Shown piece by piece: positions 44,691-54,933 of a stretch of 64,000 bases of DNA. The notes below the pieces were generated by a model, which worked only from the letters and a program-made list of their open reading frames with translations, was not told the DNA's origin and searched no databases. Made by a program: the position numbers and the translations under genes. The stretch's first letter is position 1. Each line of letters starts with the position of its first letter. The stretch is from Pictodentalium vernedei (taxonomy: Eukaryota; Mollusca; Scaphopoda; Dentaliida; Dentaliidae), in assembly GCA_031216915.1 (NCBI GenBank), contig CM062292.1, forward strand, positions 202,885,262 to 202,949,261. Direction: 5' to 3'.

Positions 44691-44869
44691 TCCTGTACAA
44701 ATTGGAAATTGAGACAACATGAAAACGGTTACCCTAATTTTTCAGGCCACCTTTTTCTGATATTTTAGGAGCAAGAGAAAATTAAAGTTTATATGTTTGC
44801 AGTGTTAGCAAGCCTGAAAATAAGCAATCTGTCATTTCCAAAATGAGGTTCTTAGAGGGTGAATATGCT

Positions 44870-45055
44870 GATGCTAACCCATACAGTTGACTAGAATCCC
44901 CCAATTTATCCTCTGGTTACCTCTTTCTGTTTAGCCCTGAGACCTTGATTCAGATTGAGATTTACAGAGGATAAATTTAGTAATGCTACCCTGTTGTGCG
45001 GGGTAGCATCACCAAATTCACCCTCTGGAGGCTCATTATGTAGATGACCTTCTGC
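44870..45055. repeat. Inverted-repeat structure, probable MITE
   Basis: 'gagggtgaatatgctgatgc' at the left is inverted at the right ('gcatcaccaaattcaccctc'). Inner arms 'aatttatcctctg' / 'cagaggataaattt' and a tight hairpin 'atgctaccctgttgtgcggg' 'gtagcat' add to it. Target duplication not seen. Confidence 0.55.
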
Positions 45056-46294
45056 TTATTTCCAGGCTTGAGTGTTAGTGCAAAGGCTTAGCTAAGCAGC
45101 TTAGAATACTGCAGCATATCTCATGAAATTATTGAGTTGTTGAGAAGGCGTGATGTAACACACTTTTGGAAAGGGCTATAAGAGCCCGTTAACACAATGT
45201 TTCCCATCAAAGCACTTCATCTCCAAAGGCAGAGAACACTACGATTTGTCGTACTTGTAAAATAGATCGTAGTTCTGGAAAAGCTAGCAAATCGTAGTTC
45301 GAAGTCTACATGTTCTTTTTATTTGTCCAGGATCCAATAATGCAGGTAAACGAACAATCGGTAGCTTTTTTTCTTTGGGACGAATGAAACGGTTCGCCCA
45401 CTTTGTACAGACTTGCAACGGTATTTTTGCCATACGTCCACTGCATTATGCATCAGAAGATAAACAACAATGTAACTTGTGTCTACAATTCGTTATTTCC
45501 ATTCAGTCAGCATGACTCTGACACCATGTAAAGGTCGGATACGTCACTGTCAACAATGTCAATACTCATTATGTTCAGCCTGTTTGATTAACATAGTTAC
45601 ACTGACCCACAACCTTTCCAAATGCTCATATTACAATGTAGTGATCAAAGCAATCGCACCCAAGACGGAAGCTTCGTGAGAACTGGTTTGAGGTATGACG
45701 AACCAAACTTGTGATATTTTGTACTTGATGTGTTTCAAATTCTTTCATTTGTTTAACGACATACACAAAATAAGATATATATATATGTATATTTTTGTTC
45801 AGCAACTTGCTGAATGAAAGTCTTACACGTGTAAGGTCATGCTATTAAAAGACCCCATCTACCACGGCCATAGCCTGGTCACATCTCCAAGTGTGGCCCT
45901 TCATCGGTTATTTTTGGTTAAGTAAGGCGGACCACAATTTTAGGAAACAGAAAATATATACTCCCAATGAGTTTGCACCCATGTCCGTGCCGTCGTCAGA
46001 GAGCGTCTTGTGTACTGGAGTGCGACAGTATGGTTGCAGCATTAGACACGTGATTCTCCTACACGAATTTCAAAGCTCTTTGTAATATGTTCCCCGTGAC
46101 GTTCAGTGAGACATTTGGGTTTATTCTAGTTGAGTCTCCAAAGCATTCTGAGGGCTCTAAAGTACCATTTGGAGTCGTGATCAGAGGCGGCAGTGAGTGT
46201 TTGGAATTTATTTGTTCACGAGTGGTGATTGCCAAAGCTGAGTCGCGAGTCATGTCGCATTACGCAGATGATGTGTACGAGTCAGATAGTGATC

Positions 46295-46535
46295 TCTTTG
46301 ACACTTGGAAACAAAATTCTTGAATATTATCAGAATAACTAAGTTTTTTCATTTTTTTGGTGTCAAAAACATAGCTTACGATCCCCTCATTGGAACTTGC
46401 GCAACGCGCTCGTTCCAACTAGGGGGACCGTAAGCTATGTTTTTAAGACAAAAAATAAAAAATAATGAAACTTGGATAGTGATTTTTGTGAATAGCTCAG
46501 GCTGGTATGGGCCGTTTCGTTGGATAAAGGGTTAA
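46295..46535. mobile_element. TTAA-A MITE, left end lost
   Basis: Starts around 'gacacttggaaacaaaattc', with the palindrome 'cttacgatcccctcattgga' / acttgcgcaacgcgct / 'cgttccaactagggggaccg', and ends CGTTGGATAAAGGGTTAA. Confidence 0.82.
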
Positions 46536-46771
46536 AGAAGATATGGTAACATATAATGAACCAAATTTTTCTTAGGGGACAATGGACTTATTTCAAACAT
46601 TTTTTCCATTGACCCAAAGAGAAGATCGCCCACTCCGCTTCTGGATCCACCACTGTCACCCATCCCTCCACCTACTCCCTGCAAGCTACGGCTTCGAGGT
46701 TTCTGCAGGTCTGCGGCTCATGACTGTTCTGTAAAATCATGACATTTGGAAATTGGTTTTCTCTTGTCAGG

Positions 46772-47170
46772 TGGAGCGCGGTGGCGTTGTGGTAACCGGT
46801 TCTCGTCAGATCACCGAGGTTAAGCCACGTCGAGCCCGGTTCGTCCTTGGATGGGCGACGGTCTGAGCGAGCGATTCGGACTCCCGCGTTGTGTCCTTGG
46901 GCAAGGCACTTAACCCCGATTATCCACATGGGGGCACGATGACGCCGCGTACTAAGGCGTACTGCACGTCGATGGTGCGCATGTCTTCAACCAATCTAAC
47001 CCTTCTTGTGCTACAGTGCGGAGTTATGATGTTGGGGAGCTGACAGCTGCACGTCTTGCTCGGTTGTTATCTCCGTGTACTCTGGCTTCCTCCACCCGTA
47101 AAAATGTCACCGACACGATGTGACCTTGGCTGTTAATGTGTCGTTAAACATTAATAAATAATAATAATAA
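46772..47170 (+). mobile_element. Full-length 5S rRNA-headed SINE
   Basis: It begins 'ggagcgcggtggcgttgtgg', which still looks like the start and A box of the tRNA-headed SINEs. It then runs into 5S-like sequence (gatcaccgaggttaag, gagcccggttcg, cttggatgggcgac). The shared SINE body follows, with a 3' end 'gtgtcgttaaacattaataa' and an (ATA)n tail. The flanks 'tttctcttgtcagg' (46758-46771) and 'tttctcttgtcggg' (47171-47184) are a 14-base target duplication with one mismatch. It is a composite promoter: tRNA-like leader plus 5S module. Confidence 0.85.
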
Positions 47171-47184
47171 TTTCTCTTGTCGGG

Positions 47185-48851
47185 TATATCATTGGCTTTA
47201 TTAAGTCTTTCCGTGTATTTATTCCACTATGGAAAATCGTGAATTTTTATATTGCTACACTGAGAAAATGAGTAGCTCCTGTAATATAATGAGAACGAAA
47301 CTTTTTTCGGTTGTTTTGTCTTTGCTTGTAGAATGCTGTTTTGTGAGTCGCTGTTGGAAAGGTCACTCAAGGTTCATTCCAAAGCTGTTCCACAACATTC
47401 TGTAAACTTCGACCAATGACGTTTCCAACAAATATTTTTCGACCAAAGGGATACACTGCAATAGAATTTGTTCTTCGGTAATAGTTTTGAGACAAATCTA
47501 TTTATCCGGTGGGCCCACGACCATCTTCTAGCGCATACAGTGACTGGTATTGAATAAATATTAGAACTAGAAGTTGGTTCGTAAATTGCCGCTCCCGTTT
47601 GAAACTGCAACTGCAAATGTTATGGAGAGTAAAACGTATGAAACCAACTCTATTCGAAACTGTAAAACGAAAATCGCACCAATAGATTGTTGAAGTACGA
47701 TTATAAATTATTGTGATGAATTGACGGTAACATGGTCTGAGGTTTGCGGCTCGGAGTTTATGTTCAACCGAGACGCGAAACCGCCAGCTCATCGCAATAA
47801 TCGTAGTAACGTATATGTTCCAATAAGATACTACCCATAGCCCAAAAGCTACATTGTGAAACACGAGAAGCTTATTTAATAAACTTGTGATCGTTAAAAG
47901 TTGCCTTCTGCACCTCTCGTGTACCCCACGAAGGCACTGGATAAATAATCAATAAATCAAATAAACTCATTCTATCTCAGTTCAAATCGTAAATCGGTTT
48001 GTAATTTAAACAACCCTTCATCCGGAACACCGACTGCTGCACAAAAAAATCCAGAAAAAGTAAGCGGCTAGCTAGTCGCTCCGTTGATGAAGCAATTAGG
48101 AAATGGGTGACGTCATTTCGCGTGGTGACGTCAGACGGTAACATTTGCTACTGGAGCCGTAAACATAAAAGAACCTACGCCAGCTTTCATCCAATCAGAG
48201 GGCGATTTTATTCTTATTTGAACATAAGACTACCTATTGGCGCAGTTTTAACTAAGTCTGTAAAAATAGATATTGATAAATTATAGTCCAGAATCAAGGA
48301 GAAATACTGAAACTTAAAACGTTTTAACCAATCTCCGAAGTGCCAATGAGCACAGAAAATTGAGAGTAACAGGAAGGTACGGATACTCTCAATAAATATC
48401 AATCTAGTGAAGGTTTGGTGGGTCTTCATCTTCCATTGTTTACAGCGGATTCGGGAAATCAAAATGAACGACGTACATGCTTGTAAGGTATTGTTGCGTC
48501 TCAGCTTGTCGCAGCCGAGGTAAATCTGCCTTTGATGGAAAGCAAATAGATTCAACAGAAACACGGAGTTGTTGGACTGACATGAACCCAAGTCGGTAAC
48601 TTACTCAAAAACTCTGGAATTAACAAATTGATGTTAGGTACATGACAGCCAGTACACCGAACCTTCGAGAAAGAACATGTGTACGTTTAAGTTAACTGTC
48701 CGTTTGCCGTGAGATATTTTCATCAGTGTCACCTTAGTTTTTCCTTGTAGCATTCATGCAATATATATTTTCGTGTGTTTTCATCAAAATGAATCTGCAA
48801 CTGCACAAAAGGAAAACATTTACTGTGATATCAAGAGGACGTCGGAATCAT

Positions 48852-48882
<31 letters not shown>

Positions 48883-49117
48883 TGCAGATGCCCTAGCTAC
48901 CCTAAAGGAATAAAAGGTGGGCGCGTGCTCCTTCTGTCTCCAGTGTACCGTTGGAAAATACTTTATTTTCCCAGAACTAGAGTAACCTGGCAACTCTCGA
49001 GTATTCTTTCTAACGTACTTTACGTGTCCCAATGCGAATGGTGTGTGTGTGTGTCTTTGAGGTTAAAAATTCGCACTGGCACAGACATTTCCTACTGACA
49101 CGTTTTTTTCTTTTAAT
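47185..49117. other. No gene recognised
   Basis: Ordinary composition except for (GT)n plus G17 at 48852-48881. The minus-strand frames 47864-47374 and 48591-48214 have no known motif and no splice support. Confidence 0.45.
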
Positions 49118-49345
49118 ATGCCGCCGAAAAATTGTTTTCATTTACTGAACCCTGATGGGTTTCAAACATGACAAAAATACATAAAATTGATTTATTTAAA
49201 CTAAGTGATGAGCTTAGGAACTGGTTAAACTGAATGGCAATAATTGATGTAATTCATTGATGAGCTCTAATTTAGTCCTTACAAGGATGTTACGCAAGCT
49301 TTTGTTTTTCGTATAGGCGATGACAGGTTGAAGATTCAAAGGTTC
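49118..49345 (+). repeat. Repeat pair member 2, beside the Penelope-like element
   Basis: 'tatgccgccgaaaaattgtt', 'ggcaataattgatgtaattc', 'agtccttacaaggatgttac' and 'gcgatgacaggttgaagatt' match 41455-41705. It lies about 150 bases beyond the 3' end of the Penelope-like coding region and might be part of that element's untranslated end. Confidence 0.6.
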
Positions 49346-49512
49346 ATTTAATTTAGCATTGGTTAATTTGAATTCATCTTTTATTATTTTTTGCTTTTTC
49401 GATATTCATTCTTCTGTTGTATGTTAAAGAGAAAGGAATGATGGACCTCCTTTCGCATTCTCCCTCTGATATGTTCATACCAAATGGCCAGAGGGTTTGA
49501 AGCGTATTAATC

Positions 49513-49974
49513 CTAAAAGCGTCGCGTTTTTTTTCTAAATTCATCCGTTTCTTCTAATGTGTCTTTAATTGGTGGTTGTTCAATAGGATGGATTTCGAAA
49601 TCGTCCAAAGAATGGTCAGGAAGGTTAAAATGTTGTACTACTGGGGCATCAGCATTGTGTTTTATATCCTGTTTGTGTCTAGTAGCACGTCCTCGGAAAG
49701 GATTTTGACTTTGACGAACACACTGCTTCCGACAGCGTTTACAAGTAATAAGGTAAATACTATTTGGTGAATCACAATGGAGAGGGTTACGGATCTGACA
49801 ATGATTTTTCGTTTGTTCGGAGGAAAATTCCTCTTTCTGATCAGGCATAAAAGTATGCAATCTACAACAAGGTTTTTTGCAATTAAATACCGCGCCACTA
49901 CCATTCTGCAACGGTGTGTTGTGTTCAATTTTCAGTGGTTCGAAATCAGTAGTTTCTGCTGGACTTTCGAGCAT
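49513..49974 (-). pseudogene. GIY-YIG endonuclease domain of the Penelope-like element
   Basis: A 153-residue frame, one base out of phase with the RT. It has the cysteine-rich lead-in NCKKPCCRLHTF, then SIYLITCKRCRKQCVRQSQN, where family members normally have 'vIYli.C..C...YVGqT'. The usual Tyr and Gly of the second motif read CVRQ, so the active site is altered. FRGRATRHKQDIKH matches the helix with the catalytic Arg region. It ends EFRKKTRRF. Expected role: target cleavage for the RT. Confidence 0.8.
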
Positions 49975-50065
49975 TCAGGCTACGCAAAAAGCGCAGTGAA
50001 TACCCCATCGGTCTGAGGGCGCCAAATAGAGTAAAACAAGCCTCGTTGAAATTTACCTTATCACT

Positions 50066-51496
50066 TCAATTGCGGTGGAAACGAATGAGCTGTGATTTGA
50101 TGATACCTTTAAACGTGTGTTGAGGATGAAATGATTTCGTGTGCAACAGTTGATGTGAATCAGTTGGTTTAAAATATACTTTATAATCTAAATGACCAGA
50201 TGCCTGGAATTGCTTGCCTTTATACACGGCCACATCGAGAAAATCAACAGAATTTTCACTGATAGTTGCTTTTAATTTAATGTTTGGATCATAATTGTTC
50301 AAAATTTCCAAAAATTCATTAAAATCTTCTTTTGAATATTCCCAAATAATAAAAATGTCCTCTAAATATCTGAGAAAAACGGGAGGATGCTTTGCACATT
50401 TGCTTACGGAATTTTCCTCCCATTCCGCTACAAAAATGCTTGCAAAATTAGGACTGAATCTTTTGCCCATAGGACAACCGATTATTTGTAGAAAATAGTC
50501 TCCATTGAATTGAAAGTTATGACTTTTTAAGCTCAGCTCTAAAAGATCCAAAATTTGTTCATCTGGGCGTTTTGCATCCGAATATTTTTCAAATGCATTT
50601 TTAACCGATTTAACACCTTTATCAATATCAATGTTCGTATACATACTGTCGATATCCAAAGTAGCCAGGATAGCATTTTTCGATATTTTCAATTTCGAAA
50701 TTTTGGACAGGAAATCCTGTGTATTTTTTAGATAGCTCGGATGTCTATTTGCTATAGGTTTAAGATGATAATCAATTAGTTCCGAGATCGCATAAGATTC
50801 TGTGTTACAATCTGATACAATTGGCCTCCCGTGTGGAGTTAAGTCATCCGTCCATGAAGAACGGTCCTTGTGGATCTTTGGTTGGATGTAAAATTGTCTT
50901 GTTTGATCACTGAGCTTAGCTGTTAAATATTTAAATCGTTTTTTGGTTACGTGACCTTCGTCGAGGAGATATTTTATGATTTTATTGAATTTTTCGACAT
51001 TACTAGGCCAAGTAATTTAATCTATTTTCTTATAATGTTTAGTATTACTGAGTTGTCTCATGGCTTCCTTTATATAATTATCCCGAGATAAAACGACTAC
51101 CGACCCACCTTTGTCGGCTGGTTTAATTACTAATTTCTTATTTTTTCGAAATTTCGAGAGGACTCTCCGTTCACCAGCTGTTAAATTATCTTTATCGGAG
51201 AGTATGTTCATGCTGAACACCTTTTGGAGAATTCGTTTGTTAGCCTCAATAATTTCGGGATCTCCTTCGCTATCTGGAGGTGACCAAACAGACGATTCTG
51301 TAAAAGGAAGTTTCCGACCGCTGGAGTTTCTAAAGCGGTCTGCTAATTTCATTTGCCTGAGAAAATTACAGTTATATGATGGTATATTTGTTTGATTATC
51401 AGTTTTAGGCTTCGGTGCTGGTACAAAAGTTAAACCGCGATCTAAAAGAGACTTCTCTTGGGTTGTTAGGCCATTGGTGCCAGACAGGTTAACCAC
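50066..51496 (-). pseudogene. Penelope-like reverse transcriptase
   Basis: One frame of 477 codons with a single internal TAA near 51017. N-terminal NGLTTQEKSLLDRGLTFVPA is the usual Penelope start. VIKPADKGGSVVVL follows (about 51130-51090), then after the stop FYIQPKIHKDRSSW, GRPIVSDCNTESYAISEL, SYLKNTQDFLSKI, ATLDIDSMYTNI (first catalytic Asp), IIGCPMGKRFSPNFASIF and RYLEDIFIIW. The last is the RYxDD box but reads LED, so one catalytic aspartate is replaced by Glu. A TGA at 50066 stands where the frame otherwise continues (KVNFNEACFTLFG, GYSLRFLRSLN). Dead copy; motif order is unmistakable. Confidence 0.88.
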
Positions 51497-51739
51497 ATCA
51501 AGTTAGTTCCTAATCCCACATCTGTTAGGCGGTTGTTACATTTGCCTTCACTTAGTTTAAATCCAGGTGGTTCAACCAGTGATCGTACATAATATTGGCG
51601 GTTCTCGTGTCCAATGGATTAAATCCTGAGCAACATCAAACTTTGCGTCATCGATTTTGGGTGTCACGCTAACGTCCTTCACTTTCCGAATGGCTTCATT
51701 GATGATGCTGAAGGTTCTCCTCTCAGGCTGAGGGAGTTT

Positions 51740-52060
51740 TTACGAAAAGTTTAGTTCAGCGAAATACATTTTTGAGGATCCAAACTTGACCCTGATATCG
51801 CCAAGCATATTCCACAACTGCTTTACTACGAGGTCAGAATTATCACTTCGAGAATTCACGCCAATATTTAATAATATATTTGGGGTACTGGACTGGCTCC
51901 TGTGCCCTTTAAACATAGAGAGAAAATGATTGAACTTGGCGCCGGGGTAACACTCCACCTGGGTGTCCGGTGGGGATTTCGACCAATGCGTCCTAAATTT
52001 GAACTACCAATCATAAGGATGTTTTTACAAACATCGGCGAGGCGCCAGTTCCTTTTGTCA
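51740..52060 (-). pseudogene. SGNH/GDSL-like hydrolase domain in the element's ORF1
   Basis: On the minus strand, NFDKRNWRLADVCKNILMIG runs into SSNLGRIGRNPHRT. One frameshift near 51965 then gives VECYPGAKFNHFLSMFKG, NILLNIGVNSRSDNSD and KMYFAELNFS. The blocks ILMIGSSNL (GDS-like first block, Ser nucleophile candidate), PGA and IGVNSR (third block GxN) are in the order expected of SGNH-fold esterases, which are known in ORF1 of some CR1 LINEs. The fourth block was not found. The placement directly 5' of a Penelope RT on the same strand suggests one element. Family assignment is inference from motif order. Confidence 0.5.
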
Positions 52061-52344
52061 AAATTAACTCCGCTCTAATGCCAAAACTGGGAGAATTTAG
52101 AATCAAATGAGCAGCCCGAGTTGCGGCTCGGTGATTTGACTTTCTCTGAGTACGACGATATACCTGGTTGAACCACACTACTGAGAAGCAGGAGAAGGAG
52201 GAGAAGAAACAGAAGCAGGAGATGAAACACCAGGAGAAGCAGAGGAAGCAGGATGAGTTCTAGTGAGAGCACTAGGAGAACCGGAGAAGAGAGGCGGAGG
52301 TGGAGTAGGAGGTAGAGGAGCAAGTCGAGGCGAGACAGCGTTAT

Positions 52345-52611
52345 TCAATTTGCAGCATCTTCAGTCACAATATGGACCGGATATGTTTGCAAATTGAGGC
52401 GCTTACTCCGAGAGAAGGTAGGAGAAGTAGAAGGAAAAAAGGAGGGAGAAGTACTTTGCCTTGATCTTTTCTTATTATGCTTTTCGCGTTGGGGTAGAGG
52501 GACAACACGGGCCGGAGTTTGCTTTCTCTCTCCTGTATTGTTCCTTACTCCAGACGCTCGGCGAAGTTCCGAAATATAAGACTCATAGGCCGAAATCGTC
52601 TTTTCTGTCAA
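52345..52611 (-). pseudogene. Middle part of ORF1, basic Ser/Pro-rich
   Basis: This frame continues ORF1 after the A-run frameshift. It is rich in Lys/Arg/Ser/Pro (REKHNKKRSRQSTSPSFFPS). The next about 200 bases on the minus strand are Pro/Ser-rich in one frame (52323-52130), looking like a disordered linker to the SGNH-like domain. The leucine-rich reading of the same DNA is another frame of the repetitive 'ggagaagcaggag' stretch and is not coding. Confidence 0.4.
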
Positions 52612-52631
52612 CTTATTTTTTAAGTTTTTTT

Positions 52632-53051
52632 TTAGCCCAGATCAAAGCACGCGCCGAAGCGCTGTTGAAATCTATTTTTCGAGTCCAGGAGGGGTCGCAT
52701 ATCGAAAGTGGGCTTAGACTTCAACTCGTTTAAATGTTTCATGTAATGCTCAAATAAAGCATTTAACATTTGGTTGGCCCATCCCACACTAATCTGTTGA
52801 AAAACAGAAACAATGTGTGGGGTGGGAAGAGTTGACTTTAGAACGCCACCTAACTCATCTACTTTCTTCTCCAACTGCTTCGGTAAATCCCGATTTGCAA
52901 AATGCTGCTCCAAGACCCCAGTGTGGTGCAGACACTGACTCACCTGAAAAGGGGCCTTGGCCAGCCTGGAATAGGCCTGGAACGATTGTTCCTGGCCCCT
53001 TCCAGACTGGGCAACTCCCTTTTCTTGATGCTTCTGTCTTTTTTGAGCCAT
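52632..53051 (-). pseudogene. Gag-like ORF1 start of the Penelope-like element
   Basis: From an ATG at 53051 (MAQKRQKHQEKGVAQSGRGQ) a basic, Gln-rich N-terminus leads to a helical stretch (LEKKVDELGGVLKSTL, MLNALFEHYMKHLNELK). The frame stops at 52632 right at an A9 run. One base shift there restores an open frame (KNKLTEKTISAYESYISELR) that runs to 52345. An ATG nine residues further upstream (53078) is also possible. No known domain; role inferred from position. Confidence 0.5.
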
Positions 53052-53100
53052 TCGAAGAATAGGTAGATGAATTGACAATAATAGTGTAAAATAAAATGAA

Positions 53101-54019
53101 GAAATGAAATAAATGGAAATGAAAACCTAGATATTACCTATTAAAGAAGATACCCGGATTAGTTGTAGTCTTCAGCAAAGGTAGAAAATAATCCGTTTCT
53201 GTGTGTGTGTGTGGAGGCAGTTCATCAAAGTGAACAACCTGTCCCGTGCGTTTATTGGAACCGAGCCGCGTGGCGGCGAGGTCTTACAACATGGGACAAG
53301 TTTTTCAAATTCGCGACATACCGACAGTGAGGTTAGTAACTTACTTACATCCTGTCCTTCGTTTAAACAACAAAATACACGGACACACTCATTCGACAAG
53401 AGGTATTGAAGTTACTCACTTGAACACCTAGTCTTTTGTTCTATTGGGTTTCTCAAGTTCCTTGCATACTCCGAAAAGACAAGAGAGCCCGGTCTTACAC
53501 CATGGCGCTGTTTTCTTTTCGGCGTATGCAAGCAACTTAAAATACCTGATAGAATAATAGACTCGGTGTTTAAGTATTTAACTATTAAGTTAAAAATTTT
53601 AGTGGGGATTGCGGATGAGACACCCACTAACTCCTCCCTGTCGTCATGTTCCTATAAAAAAGATCCATCTAGTGGGCTTCCGAAGTCGCTGGTCCTTTGC
53701 CAAAAACAACGGAATGTGTTTCTTAACGCTTTCAACAAGGTATGCATAAAGTTTTTGCGTAAAGCAAACGTCGCCAGTCCGTGAGTGGTCACTGAAATAA
53801 GCAACGAACAGGAGAATCTGTGATAATTTACTCCGGTTACCCCATAGGGTTGTGGGATTAAATTATTACTGAAGCTCCTCACAAATACAAGCTAGAGTCC
53901 CACGAAACTTCAAAATTTCGAAATCGTCCCTACGATTTGATTCCATCGCGCGGATTCGAAAACTTTCGAATCGCCGAGATGTTCTAAAAAATCCATCCAA
54001 GTGTCTCCTCTACGGAACC
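53101..54019. other. Flank of the Penelope-like element, unrecognised
   Basis: Might contain the 5' untranslated or LTR-like part of the element; (GT)n at 53203-53214. No sequence here recurs at the element's other end that I could see. Confidence 0.35.
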
Positions 54020-54085
54020 TCTCTTCGGTCATCAGGTCTCCTGTTTTGGAGATCTGATGACAGAAGAATAGTTCAAGGAGGTTCC
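54020..54085. repeat. Inverted repeat 'ggtcatcaggtctcc'
   Basis: 'ggaacctctcttcggtcatc' 'aggtctcc' / tgtttt / 'ggagatctgatgacagaaga' ... 'aaggaggttcc'. The centre of a palindromic element whose outer ends are not resolved. Confidence 0.5.
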
Positions 54086-54424
54086 GCTTCCGAAACTACG
54101 TTGATTGCTTTGTACGAAGGTGCAATATCTTTGGCGAACTGGGCCAAAAAAAGTTGCCGGGAAACGTACCAAGGTGCTCTGGGCCCGGACAGAATTTTGG
54201 TTTTTGGAACCAAAAGAACGCTGCTTCCTTGCATCTGAGGAATAGAGGGCATTTTTGACGGCATTTTTGTAACATCGTTGTCGCTCATTTGGCAAACATG
54301 GTTGCACCAGTGGGTGTTCCTAACTCACCCGGCCGACCATAGTTCGGCCCAAATGGGAGAAAATTTGGATTTTTCGAACCAAAAGAACACTTTCCTAACA
54401 TCTGACCGATCAGTGGCAGACTAG

Positions 54425-54530
54425 ACTGCTGGTATGTCGAAATGCCTCTGTGTGGACTGCCATTGGCAGTCCACATAGAGGGGGGGGGGGGGGGGGGTGC
54501 ATTTCGATAAACCGACAGTCCATGCAATCA
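54425..54530. repeat. Palindromic element with a G run in one arm
   Basis: 'gaaatgcctctgtgtggact' gccattggc 'agtccacatagagg' with G17 inserted, then 'tgcatttcgataaaccgaca'. Related but broken sequences at 44115-44175 and 44340-44400 ('ctctattggcagtccacgaa', 'catcgaaatgtcctctatgt'). Confidence 0.6.
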
Positions 54531-54704
54531 GATCCATTTCGCCTTTTGGTCGTTTTCGAGAAATTTCATGCCTCAGCAGGTGTTGGGCTGCGAAGATTTT
54601 GGGGGCCCTGGAGTACTCCCAATAAGGGGGAGGGGGGGGGGGGGCACTGGGATAAAACTCTGCCTGAAATTTGAGATTCACAGGGCAATAAAGGTAGAGG
54701 GGGC

Positions 54705-54933
54705 TTAACTGGTAGAGTGCTAAGTCATTTCTGGTCATCAAAATTTATTCACTAGTCTTTGGCAAACGGCACTTTCCCATAAATTGCAACAAAGCAAATC
54801 CATACAGTTGAAATAATTTCACTTTAAAGATAACATGAAGCATACCCACAGAGTATGAAGCCTTTGAATTGTTGTACCTGCACTTTACAATGAAGCCCAA
54901 ATATGGGCTTCCAACACTCTACCATGCAGTTAA
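54705..54933. mobile_element. TTAA-G MITE
   Basis: TTAACTGGTAGAGTGCTAAG at the left and aacactctaccatgcagTTAA at the right. Interior 'gcactttcccataaattgca' and 'gaagcccaaatatgggcttc' (palindrome) recur at 11740-11890 and, weaker, at 14700-14770. Confidence 0.7.

Larger units (their letters stand above)
49500..53100 (-). mobile_element. Penelope-like retroelement, degenerate
   Basis: Minus-strand element of about 3.6 kb. In coding order it has a gag-like ORF (53051-52632), a Ser/Pro-rich frame (52611-52100), an SGNH-like domain (52060-51740), a Penelope-type reverse transcriptase (51496-50066 and on) and a GIY-YIG endonuclease (49974-49513). RT followed by GIY-YIG is diagnostic of Penelope-like elements (EN+ type). 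Stops and frameshifts interrupt every part. The 3' boundary is near 49440-49500; LTR-like repeats were not identified. Confidence 0.85.

Noticed and set aside
46795..46870. 5S rRNA gene
   Set aside because: Only the promoter half of 5S is present, it is joined to SINE sequence and flanked by a 14-base duplication.
47374..47864. Two minus-strand frames as a gene
   Set aside because: No recognisable motif, no splice signals and overlapping frames of similar quality.
52075..52323. Leucine-rich membrane protein on the minus strand
   Set aside because: It is an alternative frame of a 'ggagaag' low-complexity stretch; the frame in line with ORF1 is Ser/Pro-rich.
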